DNA from: Candidatus Stahliibacteriota bacterium
GTDB lineage: Bacteria > Hydrothermota > Tepidihabitantia > B3-TA06
Length of the DNA: 21,261 bases
Direction: 5' to 3'
Assembly: GCA_030670165.1 (NCBI GenBank)
Contig: DAOVCF010000011.1
Coordinates: forward strand, 1-21,261
The translations under genes and the position numbers were made by a program. Shown one piece after another: positions 1 to 6,740 of this stretch (positions within the stretch are counted from its first letter, which is position 1; each line of letters starts with the position of its first letter). The notes under the pieces were generated by a model. It searched no databases. It saw nothing but the letters and a program-made list of their open reading frames with translations, and was not told the origin of the DNA.

Positions 1-121
1 ACGTTCCTTGAGTCCAAGATGTTGGTATCTTTTGTGCATACATCCTCAGACCGTGGGGGGGGAAGGATTCCCAATAACGAAATCCCTCTCGCTTTCCAAG
101 GTGTTGCACTTCATTATTGAA
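1..121 (+). mobile_element. Terminal remnant of an IS30-family element (left edge)
   Basis: Reading frame 1 is open from the window edge to a TGA at 118-120 and ends in residues PLAFQGVALHY, which resemble the C-terminal tail of IS30-family transposases. The DNA at 101-121 (GTGTTGCACTTCA, then TTA, then TTGAA) matches 18 of 21 bases of the reverse complement of 2777-2797, which is the 3' end of the recognisable IS30-type transposase on the other strand. I therefore read this as the 3' end of a second, related element whose body lies left of the window or is decayed. A run of eight Gs near 55-62 may have shifted the frame, and upstream of about position 70 I see no transposase similarity. The junction with hslU lies just to the right. 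The match to the second element is seen in the sequence; the family name is inferred. Confidence 0.45.
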
Positions 122-241
122 CCCACGCTTTACAACCTTCCTGAGTCGGGCGAGCGGGCGATTAAGATCACCGGCAAGGCCGTTCGCGCAAAGCTCGACG
201 CCATCGTCGCCGACGAAGACCTCAGCCAGTACATACTGTAA
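122..241 (+). pseudogene. hslU: 3' remnant of hslU (ATPase subunit of HslUV protease)
   Basis: The last ~40 codons of this frame end in AKLDAIVADEDLSQYIL, which closely matches the conserved C-terminal tail of HslU (typically ..LVxDEDLSRYIL), the peptide that docks into HslV and activates it. HslU is normally about 440 residues with a Walker-type AAA+ domain; none of that is present. The frame is open to the left edge, but its content before about 119 coincides with an IS30-type terminus and does not resemble HslU. This looks like the stump left when an insertion sequence entered hslU. GC-rich codon use matches the housekeeping genes of the window rather than the AT-rich gene that follows. 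An alternative is that the window edge lies within a rearranged but complete gene. The HslU tail is convincing; the mechanism of truncation is inferred. Confidence 0.6.
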
Positions 242-285
242 CCTTCTTATTGACTTAACCACCGCATTCCTAAAAGACAAGGGTA

Positions 286-313
286 TTGACAATTTCACTG
301 TCCTAGGTATCAT
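286..313 (+). promoter_or_regulatory. Promoter of the PIN-membrane gene
   Basis: A consensus -35 box TTGACA (286-291), a 16-bp spacer and a -10 box TATCAT (308-313) precede the gene. The ATG at 319 follows the -10 box by only 5 nt, so transcription would begin at or next to the start codon. The same geometry recurs at 8861-8888 and 14342-14369. The gene therefore does not depend on hslU transcription. Confidence 0.65.
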
Positions 314-318
314 AAGGT

Positions 319-2574
319 ATGAGAGCGGAAGATGAGTCTATGGATATTCTGTTATATTTCCGTCTAGTTTATGGCAGCGAGTTTGACGCTCCGAGGGAAG
401 CAGCTTTCGATCACATCGTTAAACTTGCTCTCATGGACGCAGATCGTCCTTTGTCTCTTAAAGAGACGGTTAAGAAAATTGAAAATACGAAAGGGCTTCC
501 TCCTTTAAGACAGAAAACCGTAGAAGAAAGCCTCACCCGACTAGCGAAACGAAAGGCCGTTAAAGTCGATTATAAAAAAACCCCCCAATATTACCAGCTC
601 CGAGAAAACGAAAAGAGAGAACTTGACAGGTTCCGATTGAATCGTCAATACCTTCTATCAGAATGTACCAGAACTTTCGTTAAAGAAGTAGCCAAAAAAC
701 ACACCCTAACTCCTGATATGGAATCTAAACTTGGCGACTTTTTCCAGAAAACCCTTTTCCAAATATTCGGACGTTTTGGCCTTAGCTGTGCACAGTGGAT
801 TTCCCATCCCGCGGATCAAACACATAGGATACAAATATTAACTGGCAAAGAGGTTTGTGATATCATGTTCAAGAACGCCAAATCCGTTGAATTATATGAT
901 GATGAAGTGTACCCTACTGCGGAGAAAGAGTTCATTGCCTGCTTTACCAAGAAGCGAGATTCAGAATTCAGCCAATTGTTTTTTGATCTTTCGCAGAGTT
1001 CGTATATATTAAATTTAATCGGTATAAGCCCAGCGGCTTTGTCTCTAACAAAAGCGGTATTCGAAGGATATAATGTTTATTTAGACTCCAATCTAATAAT
1101 CTCCTCCATTCTAAAGGAACATGAATATCATACCTACACGGAAGAGCTTCTGGGGATAACTAAAGAATTAGACATTCGGAGGATAGTAGCCGAACCTACC
1201 GTAGAAGAAATCAAAGGCGTTGTCGCCAAACGTCGAGATGATGTGCTTAGGTATGCAGAGGTTGATATACCCGAAGAGTACCTGCATGAGATCTACGATG
1301 AATTTTACGTGTCATACTGGCATCGTAAAAAGGCTAATCCCGATTATAAACCTGAAGATCTATTAGCCCCATTTGACACTCTTGAAGAGACCTTACATGA
1401 GCATCTTGGAGTCGATATCGATTCTTCCTCTCTCTACAACGAGCTGTTACGTAACAAGGGAAAAATGAGAAAGGTAGGAAATGTCGTTGCTCAGAAATAC
1501 GAGGAAATAAAAATGAGGACGGTAGATAAAATTGATTCTCATGAGTATCGATTCCTTAGGTGGAAACCTAAAAAAGAATTCTCAATCGAACATGACGCCT
1601 TACTTTATCTGGCAATTCAGGAACTTAGGAAGTCTAACAAAAAGATAATACTTCTGACACGGGACAAATCACTACCACTTGTATCGGAAGCCCTTCAGAG
1701 TCCCCACGAGCAACCATATTGCTTTACCTTGGATATCTGGCTACAAACTCTTTCTCCCTTCATAGCTCGAAAACCTGGGATAGATTTCACATCATTATTC
1801 TTAGAAGCACTCTCTTCGGACTTATTAACCTTTGGGCCTAAATTGGGACCAAGAGATTTTATATTCTTGCACAGAATAGGAGTTGACGTTTCTCAAATAC
1901 CAGAGGAGTATCGGGAAGAGGTTCTTCAAGAAGTCAGAACCACAATGGGAAAAGGGCAAGCCTTGGACGAAGAATCCTTGCATCGACAACTTAGCTATAA
2001 TATCTCAACGCTTTTGGCAGATATTGCTCAACGGGAGGATGAGAGAGTTTCCTTTTTGGAGGGAAAGTTAATCGATTTTCATAATAAGTACGCGGAACAA
2101 AAAGAAGAACTAGAAAGAATCAAAGCAGAGCGAAACGAAACGAAGGACGAACTTCAAAAATTGAGAGATGTATTAGCTCCGCTCAAAGACCAAATTGATG
2201 CCTTCCGAAAAGAAAGAAGACTTGAAAAGATATCGACGTTAAAGAAGAAAAGGAAGCGTGGTCTCGTATTACGCTGGATTTTTGCGGTCTTAGTTTGGCT
2301 AATCGTTCTTTTCCTATTCGGTATCCCCTGGGTTTTCCCAGTGGAGATCAGTCTGCCGACTTGGATACACTTTGCTATCTTAATCGTAGGAATCTTAGCA
2401 GGTGCAGTAATAGCCCTCTGGAAAAACAAGAAGTTAGTACTGAAGCTAAGATTTCGGTTCAAGATCTGGAGACTAGTCGGAAGAATAATAATAGTTGTCT
2501 TTGCATTAGTTTCAGGGGTAGCAGGAGTACTTTACTTAATCGAGTGGTTCTCTGGGAAACAACAGTCCCCTTAA
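319..2574 (+). CDS. Membrane-anchored PIN-domain nuclease-like protein (wHTH-PIN-coiled coil-3 TM)
   Basis: I do not recognise a named family. Residues ~20-95 look like a winged-helix module. A PIN-like nuclease fold starts at VYLDSNLI, with candidate metal-binding acids D256, E296/E297, D426 (IEHDALLYLA) and D449 (LLTRDKSL). A long charged insertion (~300-425) separates the second and third acids. Residues ~565-645 form a highly charged coiled coil. Three hydrophobic segments (~650-672, ~682-701, ~719-743) end the protein, so the nuclease part probably faces the cytoplasm. Codon use is markedly AT-rich (TTA, AGA, ATA) compared with the genes downstream, and the gene lies between inverted IS30-type ends, suggesting horizontal acquisition. 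The start at 319 fits the promoter geometry; ATG 340, preceded by GGAAG at 327-331, is an alternative start eight codons shorter at residue 8. RNA cleavage and a defence or toxin role are inferences from the PIN fold and the context. No antitoxin gene is adjacent. Confidence 0.8.
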   Translation: MRAEDESMDILLYFRLVYGSEFDAPREAAFDHIVKLALMDADRPLSLKETVKKIENTKGLPPLRQKTVEESLTRLAKRKAVKVDYKKTPQYYQLRENEKRELDRFRLNRQYLLSECTRTFVKEVAKKHTLTPDMESKLGDFFQKTLFQIFGRFGLSCAQWISHPADQTHRIQILTGKEVCDIMFKNAKSVELYDDEVYPTAEKEFIACFTKKRDSEFSQLFFDLSQSSYILNLIGISPAALSLTKAVFEGYNVYLDSNLIISSILKEHEYHTYTEELLGITKELDIRRIVAEPTVEEIKGVVAKRRDDVLRYAEVDIPEEYLHEIYDEFYVSYWHRKKANPDYKPEDLLAPFDTLEETLHEHLGVDIDSSSLYNELLRNKGKMRKVGNVVAQKYEEIKMRTVDKIDSHEYRFLRWKPKKEFSIEHDALLYLAIQELRKSNKKIILLTRDKSLPLVSEALQSPHEQPYCFTLDIWLQTLSPFIARKPGIDFTSLFLEALSSDLLTFGPKLGPRDFIFLHRIGVDVSQIPEEYREEVLQEVRTTMGKGQALDEESLHRQLSYNISTLLADIAQREDERVSFLEGKLIDFHNKYAEQKEELERIKAERNETKDELQKLRDVLAPLKDQIDAFRKERRLEKISTLKKKRKRGLVLRWIFAVLVWLIVLFLFGIPWVFPVEISLPTWIHFAILIVGILAGAVIALWKNKKLVLKLRFRFKIWRLVGRIIIVVFALVSGVAGVLYLIEWFSGKQQSP

Positions 2575-2704
2575 ACTCTTAACTTCAGCCGCCGGCCAGG
2601 GCTTGGAGTTTGGCCTGGGCGCATAATAAAGCTATAACTTAAACCGTAAACTTGTCAACCCCCTTGGGTCAGCGTCGGTTTTTGCCAAAAATATCCCAAA
2701 ATCG

Positions 2705-2754
2705 CCCATTTTGTCCCATTTTTGTCCAACTTTTGTCCAGCTTTTGACCAGCTT
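2705..2754 (+). repeat. Degenerate 10-11 bp tandem repeat (CCCATTTTTGT type)
   Basis: Four to five imperfect consecutive units are visible: CCCATTTTGT, CCCATTTTTGT, CCAACTTTTGT, CCAGCTTTTGA, CCAGCTT. They lie just outside the IS30-type terminus at 2777-2797, in the 200-bp gap after the PIN-membrane gene. No gene is seen in 2575-2776. The array could be an iterated protein-binding site, part of the IS end, or slippage-derived sequence. Confidence 0.55.
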
Positions 2755-2777
2755 AATTGTGACGAGTTCGCCTACAT

Positions 2778-3550
2778 TCAACGTTGAAGTGCAACACTAA
2801 GGTTAGCGACTTCGAGGGGTGTTTTATAATCCAGGCATTTACGTGACCTGTTGTTTAGTCTAGATTCTATGAACCTGATTATCTCGTCACTGATTATAGC
2901 GAAGTCGGTCTTCTTTGGCAAGTATTGTACCCTATGGGGCAAGAATTGCCCCAAGGGGCATGCTGCCTTACCAGTCCGTTGGTGTGCTCATTGGTTCCGC
3001 GCTGCCACGAAGAGTAAGGTTCGCAGAAGAAGCACTTTATGTCAGTGGCCTTAGAGATAACTTCATGCCCGGCATTCTCGGTGCCATTGTCGAAGGTGAT
3101 AGTATGCCTGGAGTCTCTGGGGAAACACAGCAGGCGGCTGATGATAGCTTGAGATGTCAGAATAGAAGTCTTAGCCTCCAACCTCTCAAGTTGAACCAAC
3201 CGGCTTGAGCGTGAGATCAAGGTGTCGGCCTCCCAATCACTAAACCTGGCTCTGGTCTCGACTTCACTAGGTCTTTGCTCTATCCCTATCCTGCCCGCTA
3301 TCTGCTCAGGCGAGGAGTCTTCCTTGAGCTTACTGGCTACGTATTCCCTAATCTCGTTACTCTTCAAACGCATCCTGCGGCTTGCGTTCGATTGACGTCT
3401 ATCCGCACGCTCTTGAGCGCGATGATCAAGGTAACCCGCGTGGACAGATAACCTGTTGCGCCGTAACTCGCGCGAGATGGTAGAGGGATTCCTGCCTAAA
3501 ACACGGCCCATCTCTCGAATAGATCGCCCGCAATGACAACCTCACGTTCC
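2778..3550 (-). pseudogene. IS30-family transposase, frameshifted and internally deleted
   Basis: The longest intact frame (3511 to 2894) shows IS30 hallmarks in order: the helix-turn-helix GRNPSTISRELRRN, the DDE-domain start FSDWEADTL, TFDNGTENAGHE, and PYSSWQRGTNEHTNG with the catalytic Glu. Three lesions make it a pseudogene. First, the N-terminal codons (PEREVVIAG, about 3520-3550) are in a different frame from SIREMGRVLG. Second, roughly 50 residues usually found between EQIAGR and the GDWEAD motif are missing, joined here as EQIAGRIGIEQRP. Third, a 38-bp hairpin insertion at 2925-2962 shifts the frame, so the real C-terminus (YLPKKTDF..RLNNRSRKCLDYKTPLEV..SVALQR, stop at 2778) is read in another frame while the interrupted frame stops at 2894. 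Functional transposition from this copy is very unlikely. Family assignment rests on the motifs seen. Confidence 0.85.
2925..2962. repeat. 38-bp hairpin insertion inside the IS30 transposase
   Basis: The conserved transposase sequence NGLVRQ should continue directly as YLPKKTDF. Instead 38 bp separate the two segments and shift the frame. The insert contains the perfect stem GGGGCAA (2936-2942), loop GAA (2943-2945), TTGCCCC (2946-2952). The GAA loop and G/C-rich stem recall hairpin family B, although the GGGGT..GGGGTGA ends are not present. The insert boundaries are inferred from the protein motif and may be off by a few bases. Confidence 0.6.
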
Positions 3551-3552
3551 GG

Positions 3553-3590
3553 GGGGCCCCGCAAGGAGACGAAGTATCCTTGTGGGGTGA
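3553..3590 (+). repeat. Hairpin repeat family B, copy 1
   Basis: GGGG/CCCCGCAAGGA..C(GAA)G..TCCTTGTGGGGTGA forms a long stem with one purine-purine mismatch near the loop and a GAA triloop. It is nearly identical to copy 3 (20972-21010) at both arms. It sits between the decayed transposase and the fumarase promoter. Confidence 0.8.
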
Positions 3591-3596
3591 ATGGTG

Positions 3597-3624
3597 TTGA
3601 CTTTTGTTTAGCTCTGGATATAGT
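3597..3624 (+). promoter_or_regulatory. Promoter of the fumarase beta-subunit gene
   Basis: TTGACT (3597-3602), a 16-bp spacer and TATAGT (3619-3624) lie between hairpin B1 and the gene. The predicted transcript has a leader of roughly 13 nt carrying AAGGAGG (3634-3640), so unlike several genes in the window this one has a conventional ribosome binding site. Because it lies at the outer end of the IS30 remnant, the promoter may derive from the element. Confidence 0.6.
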
Positions 3625-3643
3625 CTAGGTAACAAGGAGGCTC

Positions 3644-4204
3644 ATGCCGGAACGCAAGAGGATAACGACGCCGTTGACTAAAGAAGTAGTCGGTGAGCTT
3701 CGGGCTGGCGATGGAGTGCTGATCTCAGGCATACTCTACACAGCGCGCGACGCCGCACACAAGCGTCTGGTGGAGCTGATCGAGAATGGCGAGAAGCTGC
3801 CGTTTGAACTTCGCGGTCAGGTGATCTATTACGTCGGCCCTGCGCCCGCACCGCCGGGCTATCCGATAGGCTCGGCAGGCCCCACCACCAGCTACCGCAT
3901 GGACCCCTACGCTCCGATCCTTATTGAGCACGGGTTAAGAGGTATGATAGGCAAGGGCCAGCGTTCCAAGGAAGTTCTTGATGCCATGCAGAAGCACGGA
4001 GCTGTTTACTTCGCCGCTGTCGGGGGTGCCGCGGCGCTGATCGCAAGGTCGATTAAAAAGGCCGAGGTCATAGCCTACCCCGAGCTGGGTGCCGAGGCTG
4101 TTCGCCGTCTCGAAGTGGAAGCTTTCCCATGCATCGTTGCAAACGATGCGCAAGGCGGAAACCTTTTCGTTGAGGGACCGGCCCACTACCGCGTCGAGGC
4201 CTGA
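3644..4204 (+). CDS. Class I fumarate hydratase (or L-tartrate dehydratase) beta subunit
   Basis: This 186-residue protein corresponds to the C-terminal (beta) domain of iron-sulfur class I fumarases, which interconvert fumarate and L-malate in the TCA cycle. The motif GPTTSYRMD (residues 79-87), the MIGKGQRS stretch and the FAAVGGAAAL/PELGAEAVRRLEVE region are typical of the family, and the length is normal for a stand-alone beta subunit. The Fe-S cluster is carried by the alpha subunit, which usually lies immediately upstream; here that place is taken by an IS30 remnant and no alpha gene is visible in the window. The subunit would need a partner encoded elsewhere, or it is left over from a broken operon. 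The start is set by AAGGAGG three bases upstream, somewhat close. Fumarase and tartrate dehydratase cannot be separated by sequence reading alone. Confidence 0.85.
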   Translation: MPERKRITTPLTKEVVGELRAGDGVLISGILYTARDAAHKRLVELIENGEKLPFELRGQVIYYVGPAPAPPGYPIGSAGPTTSYRMDPYAPILIEHGLRGMIGKGQRSKEVLDAMQKHGAVYFAAVGGAAALIARSIKKAEVIAYPELGAEAVRRLEVEAFPCIVANDAQGGNLFVEGPAHYRVEA

Positions 4205-4220
4205 AAACTGGAGGAGGAAG

Positions 4221-4271
4221 ATGCGGAGATTAAAAAGGCCCGTCTGTGGGGCGATGCGAGTAAATCAATAA
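4221..4271 (+). CDS. Possible 16-residue small ORF with strong SD
   Basis: GGAGGAGG at 4210-4217 precedes ATG 4221, and the frame encodes MRRLKRPVCGAMRVNQ before TAA. It fills most of the gap between the fumarase beta gene and the lipoprotein. It is basic, with one cysteine, and resembles nothing I know. The SD could equally be a degenerate relic, so this is a weak call. Confidence 0.2.
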   Translation: MRRLKRPVCGAMRVNQ

Positions 4272-4287
4272 CCATGAAGGAGCAGCC

Positions 4288-4749
4288 ATGAAAAAAACAA
4301 CCATTCTTCTCGTGGCGGTTGTATTTGTTGCAACCTTTGCCCTGGCCTGCTGCAAACCCGAGCGCTTTACCGAGCGTGTAATCGAAAAGGCATTGGAAAA
4401 AGAAGGCGGCGGCGACGTCGATATAAATGTCGGCGGAGATGCGACGGTCCCTAAGGATATGCCCAAGGAACTCGTTTATACCGGCGCCAAGGTCACGAGT
4501 TCCTTATCCGTGCAAAAAGAAGGAAAGCAAGTAACTAGCGTGTCGTTTGAGACCCGCTCATCCATGACTCGTGTAACCACTTACTACAAAGGCCTTTCGG
4601 GCAAAGGCTGGGAATCTGCATTAACGGTAAGTGGCACAGAAGGAGCACAACTTCTTCTCAGAAAAGGCGACATGGGAGCCGTAATCACAGTTGGAGAAAC
4701 GGACGGCAAAACTGTGATCGGAGTAGTATACGGAGAAGACCTGAACTAG
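4288..4749 (+). CDS. Small lipoprotein of unknown function
   Basis: The 153-residue product has a classic lipoprotein signal: MKK, a hydrophobic stretch (TTILLVAVVFVATFA) and a lipobox ending ALAC at Cys21 (Cys22 adjacent). Mature residues ~25-40 are charged, followed by a Gly/Asp-rich linker (GGGDVDINVGGD) and a ~90-residue domain with alternating beta-type segments (TSVSFETRSSMTRVTTYYKGLSGKGWE). The segment 'TYYKGLSGKGWE' resembles domains in which a short helix precedes a GW motif in other small secreted proteins, but I assign no function. AAGGAG at 4276-4281 supports the start. It ends 18 bp before yebC and may be co-transcribed with it. Confidence 0.8.
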   Translation: MKKTTILLVAVVFVATFALACCKPERFTERVIEKALEKEGGGDVDINVGGDATVPKDMPKELVYTGAKVTSSLSVQKEGKQVTSVSFETRSSMTRVTTYYKGLSGKGWESALTVSGTEGAQLLLRKGDMGAVITVGETDGKTVIGVVYGEDLN

Positions 4750-4767
4750 TAGCTTTCGAGGTGTATA

Positions 4768-5520
4768 ATGTCCGGACATTCTAAATGGTCAACGATCAAG
4801 CACAAAAAGGCCGCGACTGACGCCCGGCGCGGCAAGCTATTCTCCAAGCTGATCCGTGAGATTACGGCGGCGGCAAGGGTTGGCGGAGGCGACCTTGATG
4901 CCAATCCCCGTCTGAGAACCGCGGTAGATGCGGCAAAGGCCTCCAACATGCCCTCAGACAACATCGAGCGGGCCGTAAAGCGCGGAACCGGCGAACTCCC
5001 AGGCGTTACATACGAAGAGGTAACATACGAGGCCTACGCGCCCTCGGGAGTGGCCATGGTGATAACGGTATTGACCGACAACAAAAAACGCACCTTAAGC
5101 GAGATCAAATACGTACTCTCCCGCCACGGCGGTCACCTAGGGTCTACTGGAAGCGTAGCCTGGCAGTTCCGCTCTTGCGGCATTATCCATCTTGCTGCGG
5201 ATGCCTACGGCGAGGACGAGGCGCTTGAGATGGCGCTTGAGGCCGGCGCAGAGGACTTTCGCCGCGATGGATCGATATACGAGATCAAAACCGAGTCTGG
5301 AAAGTTCGCCGCGGTAAGGGACTCTTTGGCCGAAGGCGGCGCTGAGATACTTCACGCCGAGCTGACACAGATACCGCAGAATACCGTCTCCCTCTCTGAG
5401 AAGGACGCAGCCAAGGTCTTAAAGCTCATAGACGCGCTTGAGGACCTCGACGACGTCCAGCAGGTCTACGCCAACTTCGACATACCCGAAGAGGTGATGG
5501 AGAAGCTTGCCGCCGAGTAG
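4768..5520 (+). CDS. yebC: YebC/PmpR-family regulatory or translation-associated protein
   Basis: The N-terminus MSGHSKWSTIKHKKAATDARRGKLFSKLIREI is the near-invariant start of the YebC/PmpR (TACO1) family, and 250 residues is the usual length. Further family segments include RGTGELPGVTYEEVTYEAYAPSGVA and the acidic C-terminal domain ending DIPEEVMEKLAAE. Members have been described as DNA-binding regulators and, more recently, as factors that relieve ribosome stalling on proline-rich stretches; the sequence cannot decide between these. It precedes ruvC by 102 bp, a widespread arrangement. GAGGTG at 4758-4763 serves as the ribosome binding site. The TATAAT overlapping the start codon is too close to be its promoter. 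Confidence 0.95.
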   Translation: MSGHSKWSTIKHKKAATDARRGKLFSKLIREITAAARVGGGDLDANPRLRTAVDAAKASNMPSDNIERAVKRGTGELPGVTYEEVTYEAYAPSGVAMVITVLTDNKKRTLSEIKYVLSRHGGHLGSTGSVAWQFRSCGIIHLAADAYGEDEALEMALEAGAEDFRRDGSIYEIKTESGKFAAVRDSLAEGGAEILHAELTQIPQNTVSLSEKDAAKVLKLIDALEDLDDVQQVYANFDIPEEVMEKLAAE

Positions 5521-5622
5521 TAAACGGTTAGTTAATCATCTAAGCCAGGTGGATCGGATACTGGAGAGAAGGGGAAGATCAAAAGGATGAAGCCGAAGGG
5601 CTTTGGATAGGTTAAGCTGATT

Positions 5623-6108
5623 ATGAAAATACTGGGCGTTGATCCGGGGCTGGCCTCGACCGGGGTGGTGGTCATTGAGGCCGGACAGGAACTCGAACTT
5701 CTGTACAAGGAGGTAATCCGTACCAGGCCGGAACAATCAACACCGGCAAGACTCGGGATAATCGCAGAGGGATTGGAAGGAGTTATTCAGGATCACCATC
5801 CTGATCTGCTGGGTCTGGAAACTGCCTTCGTGCGCCGTGATACCCCGCAGTCCGGGCTCTCACTTGGCAAGGTGATGGGGGTTATCCTCCTTACGGTGCA
5901 CAGGAAAAAACTTGACCTCATCGAGGTGACCCCGCGCGAGGTCAAGGAGACTCTGACCGGCTACGGCAACGCATCCAAGGAACAGATGGGGCGCGCGGTT
6001 GCAAAAAATCTGAGGCTTTCCGAACCGCTGAAACCCTCGCACGTGACGGACGCGGCCGCGGTGGCCTTGACTGCAGCCTCAATCGTGGCTACACTTCATA
6101 AAAGATGA
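5623..6108 (+). CDS. ruvC: Crossover junction endodeoxyribonuclease RuvC
   Basis: RuvC is the dimeric nuclease that resolves Holliday junctions after RuvAB branch migration. At 161 residues it has normal length. The acidic catalytic set is visible as D7 (GVDPGLASTG), E66 (LGLETAFVRR) and D143 in HVTDAAAVAL; the fourth ligand is H140 rather than the Asp of Escherichia coli RuvC, as in the Thermus thermophilus-type enzyme. Its stop overlaps the ruvA start by 4 nt (ATGA), so translation is coupled. The ATG at 5623 has no clear Shine-Dalgarno sequence; the start is chosen because MKILGVDPG aligns with family N-termini. The 102-bp gap upstream holds nothing I recognise. Confidence 0.95.
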   Translation: MKILGVDPGLASTGVVVIEAGQELELLYKEVIRTRPEQSTPARLGIIAEGLEGVIQDHHPDLLGLETAFVRRDTPQSGLSLGKVMGVILLTVHRKKLDLIEVTPREVKETLTGYGNASKEQMGRAVAKNLRLSEPLKPSHVTDAAAVALTAASIVATLHKR

Positions 6109-6740
6109 TAGGTTACCTTAAGGGTCGCGTTATTGCCAGCGACGAAGCGTCGGAGACCATCACCCTTCTTGTAGGGAACGTAGGATACGAGATAAGGCTT
6201 CCGCACATCGTTTGGAGGGAACTTGGGGTTCAGCGCGTGTCACTCGACGATCCTGCCGAACTCGAGCTGTTTATTTACCAGCACCAGACCGAGCGCTCGC
6301 CCAAGCCCCTTCTCATCGGATTCCGCAACGAGATGGAGCGCGAGTTCTTTACAAAGCTTATATCGGTGCAGGACATCGGCCCCACCGCCGCGGCAAAGGC
6401 TTTCACAATGCCCATACGCACCATTGCACGGGCCATAGAGGAGCGTGATATCACAACCCTAACCAGGCTTTCAGGAATAGGAAAGAACAAGGCGGAAAAG
6501 ATCGCTGCAACACTCGCTGGCAAGGTAGCCAAGTTCGCGCTGATTCAAGGGGAAGAGAGGGAGATTCCTGAAGCCGTCTCCACCGACGAGTTGAGATTGC
6601 AGGTGATAGAGGTTCTCATCTCCCAGCTTGGCTACAGGCGTTCGGAGGCCGTGGAGATGGTTGACGAGGCTTTAAAAGAGAATCCCGGGTTAGAGACCCC
6701 GGAGGAGCTTTTCGATGCGGTCTACAGGGCAAAAGGCTGA
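6105..6740 (+). CDS. ruvA: Holliday junction branch migration protein RuvA
   Basis: RuvA binds four-way junctions as a tetramer and recruits the RuvB motor. The protein starts MIGYLKGRV, the family's usual N-terminal OB fold. It has two helix-hairpin-helix motifs (ISVQDIGPTAAAKAF and LTRLSGIGKNKAEKIA) and a C-terminal three-helix domain (about residues 160-208) that contacts RuvB. At 211 residues it is a typical length. The 4-nt overlap with ruvC and the 26-nt overlap with ruvB indicate one transcriptional and translational unit. Confidence 0.95.
   Translation: MIGYLKGRVIASDEASETITLLVGNVGYEIRLPHIVWRELGVQRVSLDDPAELELFIYQHQTERSPKPLLIGFRNEMEREFFTKLISVQDIGPTAAAKAFTMPIRTIARAIEERDITTLTRLSGIGKNKAEKIAATLAGKVAKFALIQGEEREIPEAVSTDELRLQVIEVLISQLGYRRSEAVEMVDEALKENPGLETPEELFDAVYRAKG

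Larger units (their letters stand above)
2777..3552 (-). mobile_element. Decayed IS30-family insertion sequence
   Basis: The element is defined by an IS30-type transposase remnant read right to left and by a terminal sequence at 2777-2797 that is an 18/21 inverted match to 101-121. The right (5') end is not clear: hairpin repeat B1 begins at 3553, immediately beyond the first recognisable transposase codons, so the left inverted repeat of the IS has probably been lost or replaced. The element separates the AT-rich accessory block from the fumarase gene. Confidence 0.7.

Noticed and set aside
3553..3590. CRISPR array explanation for the hairpin repeats
   Set aside because: Copies are scattered singly over 18 kb with no regular spacers and no cas genes.
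4761..4770. TATAAT directly at the yebC start as a promoter
   Set aside because: The hexamer overlaps the ATG, so transcription would start inside the gene. GAGGTG provides a ribosome binding site and the gene is probably co-transcribed with the upstream lipoprotein gene.
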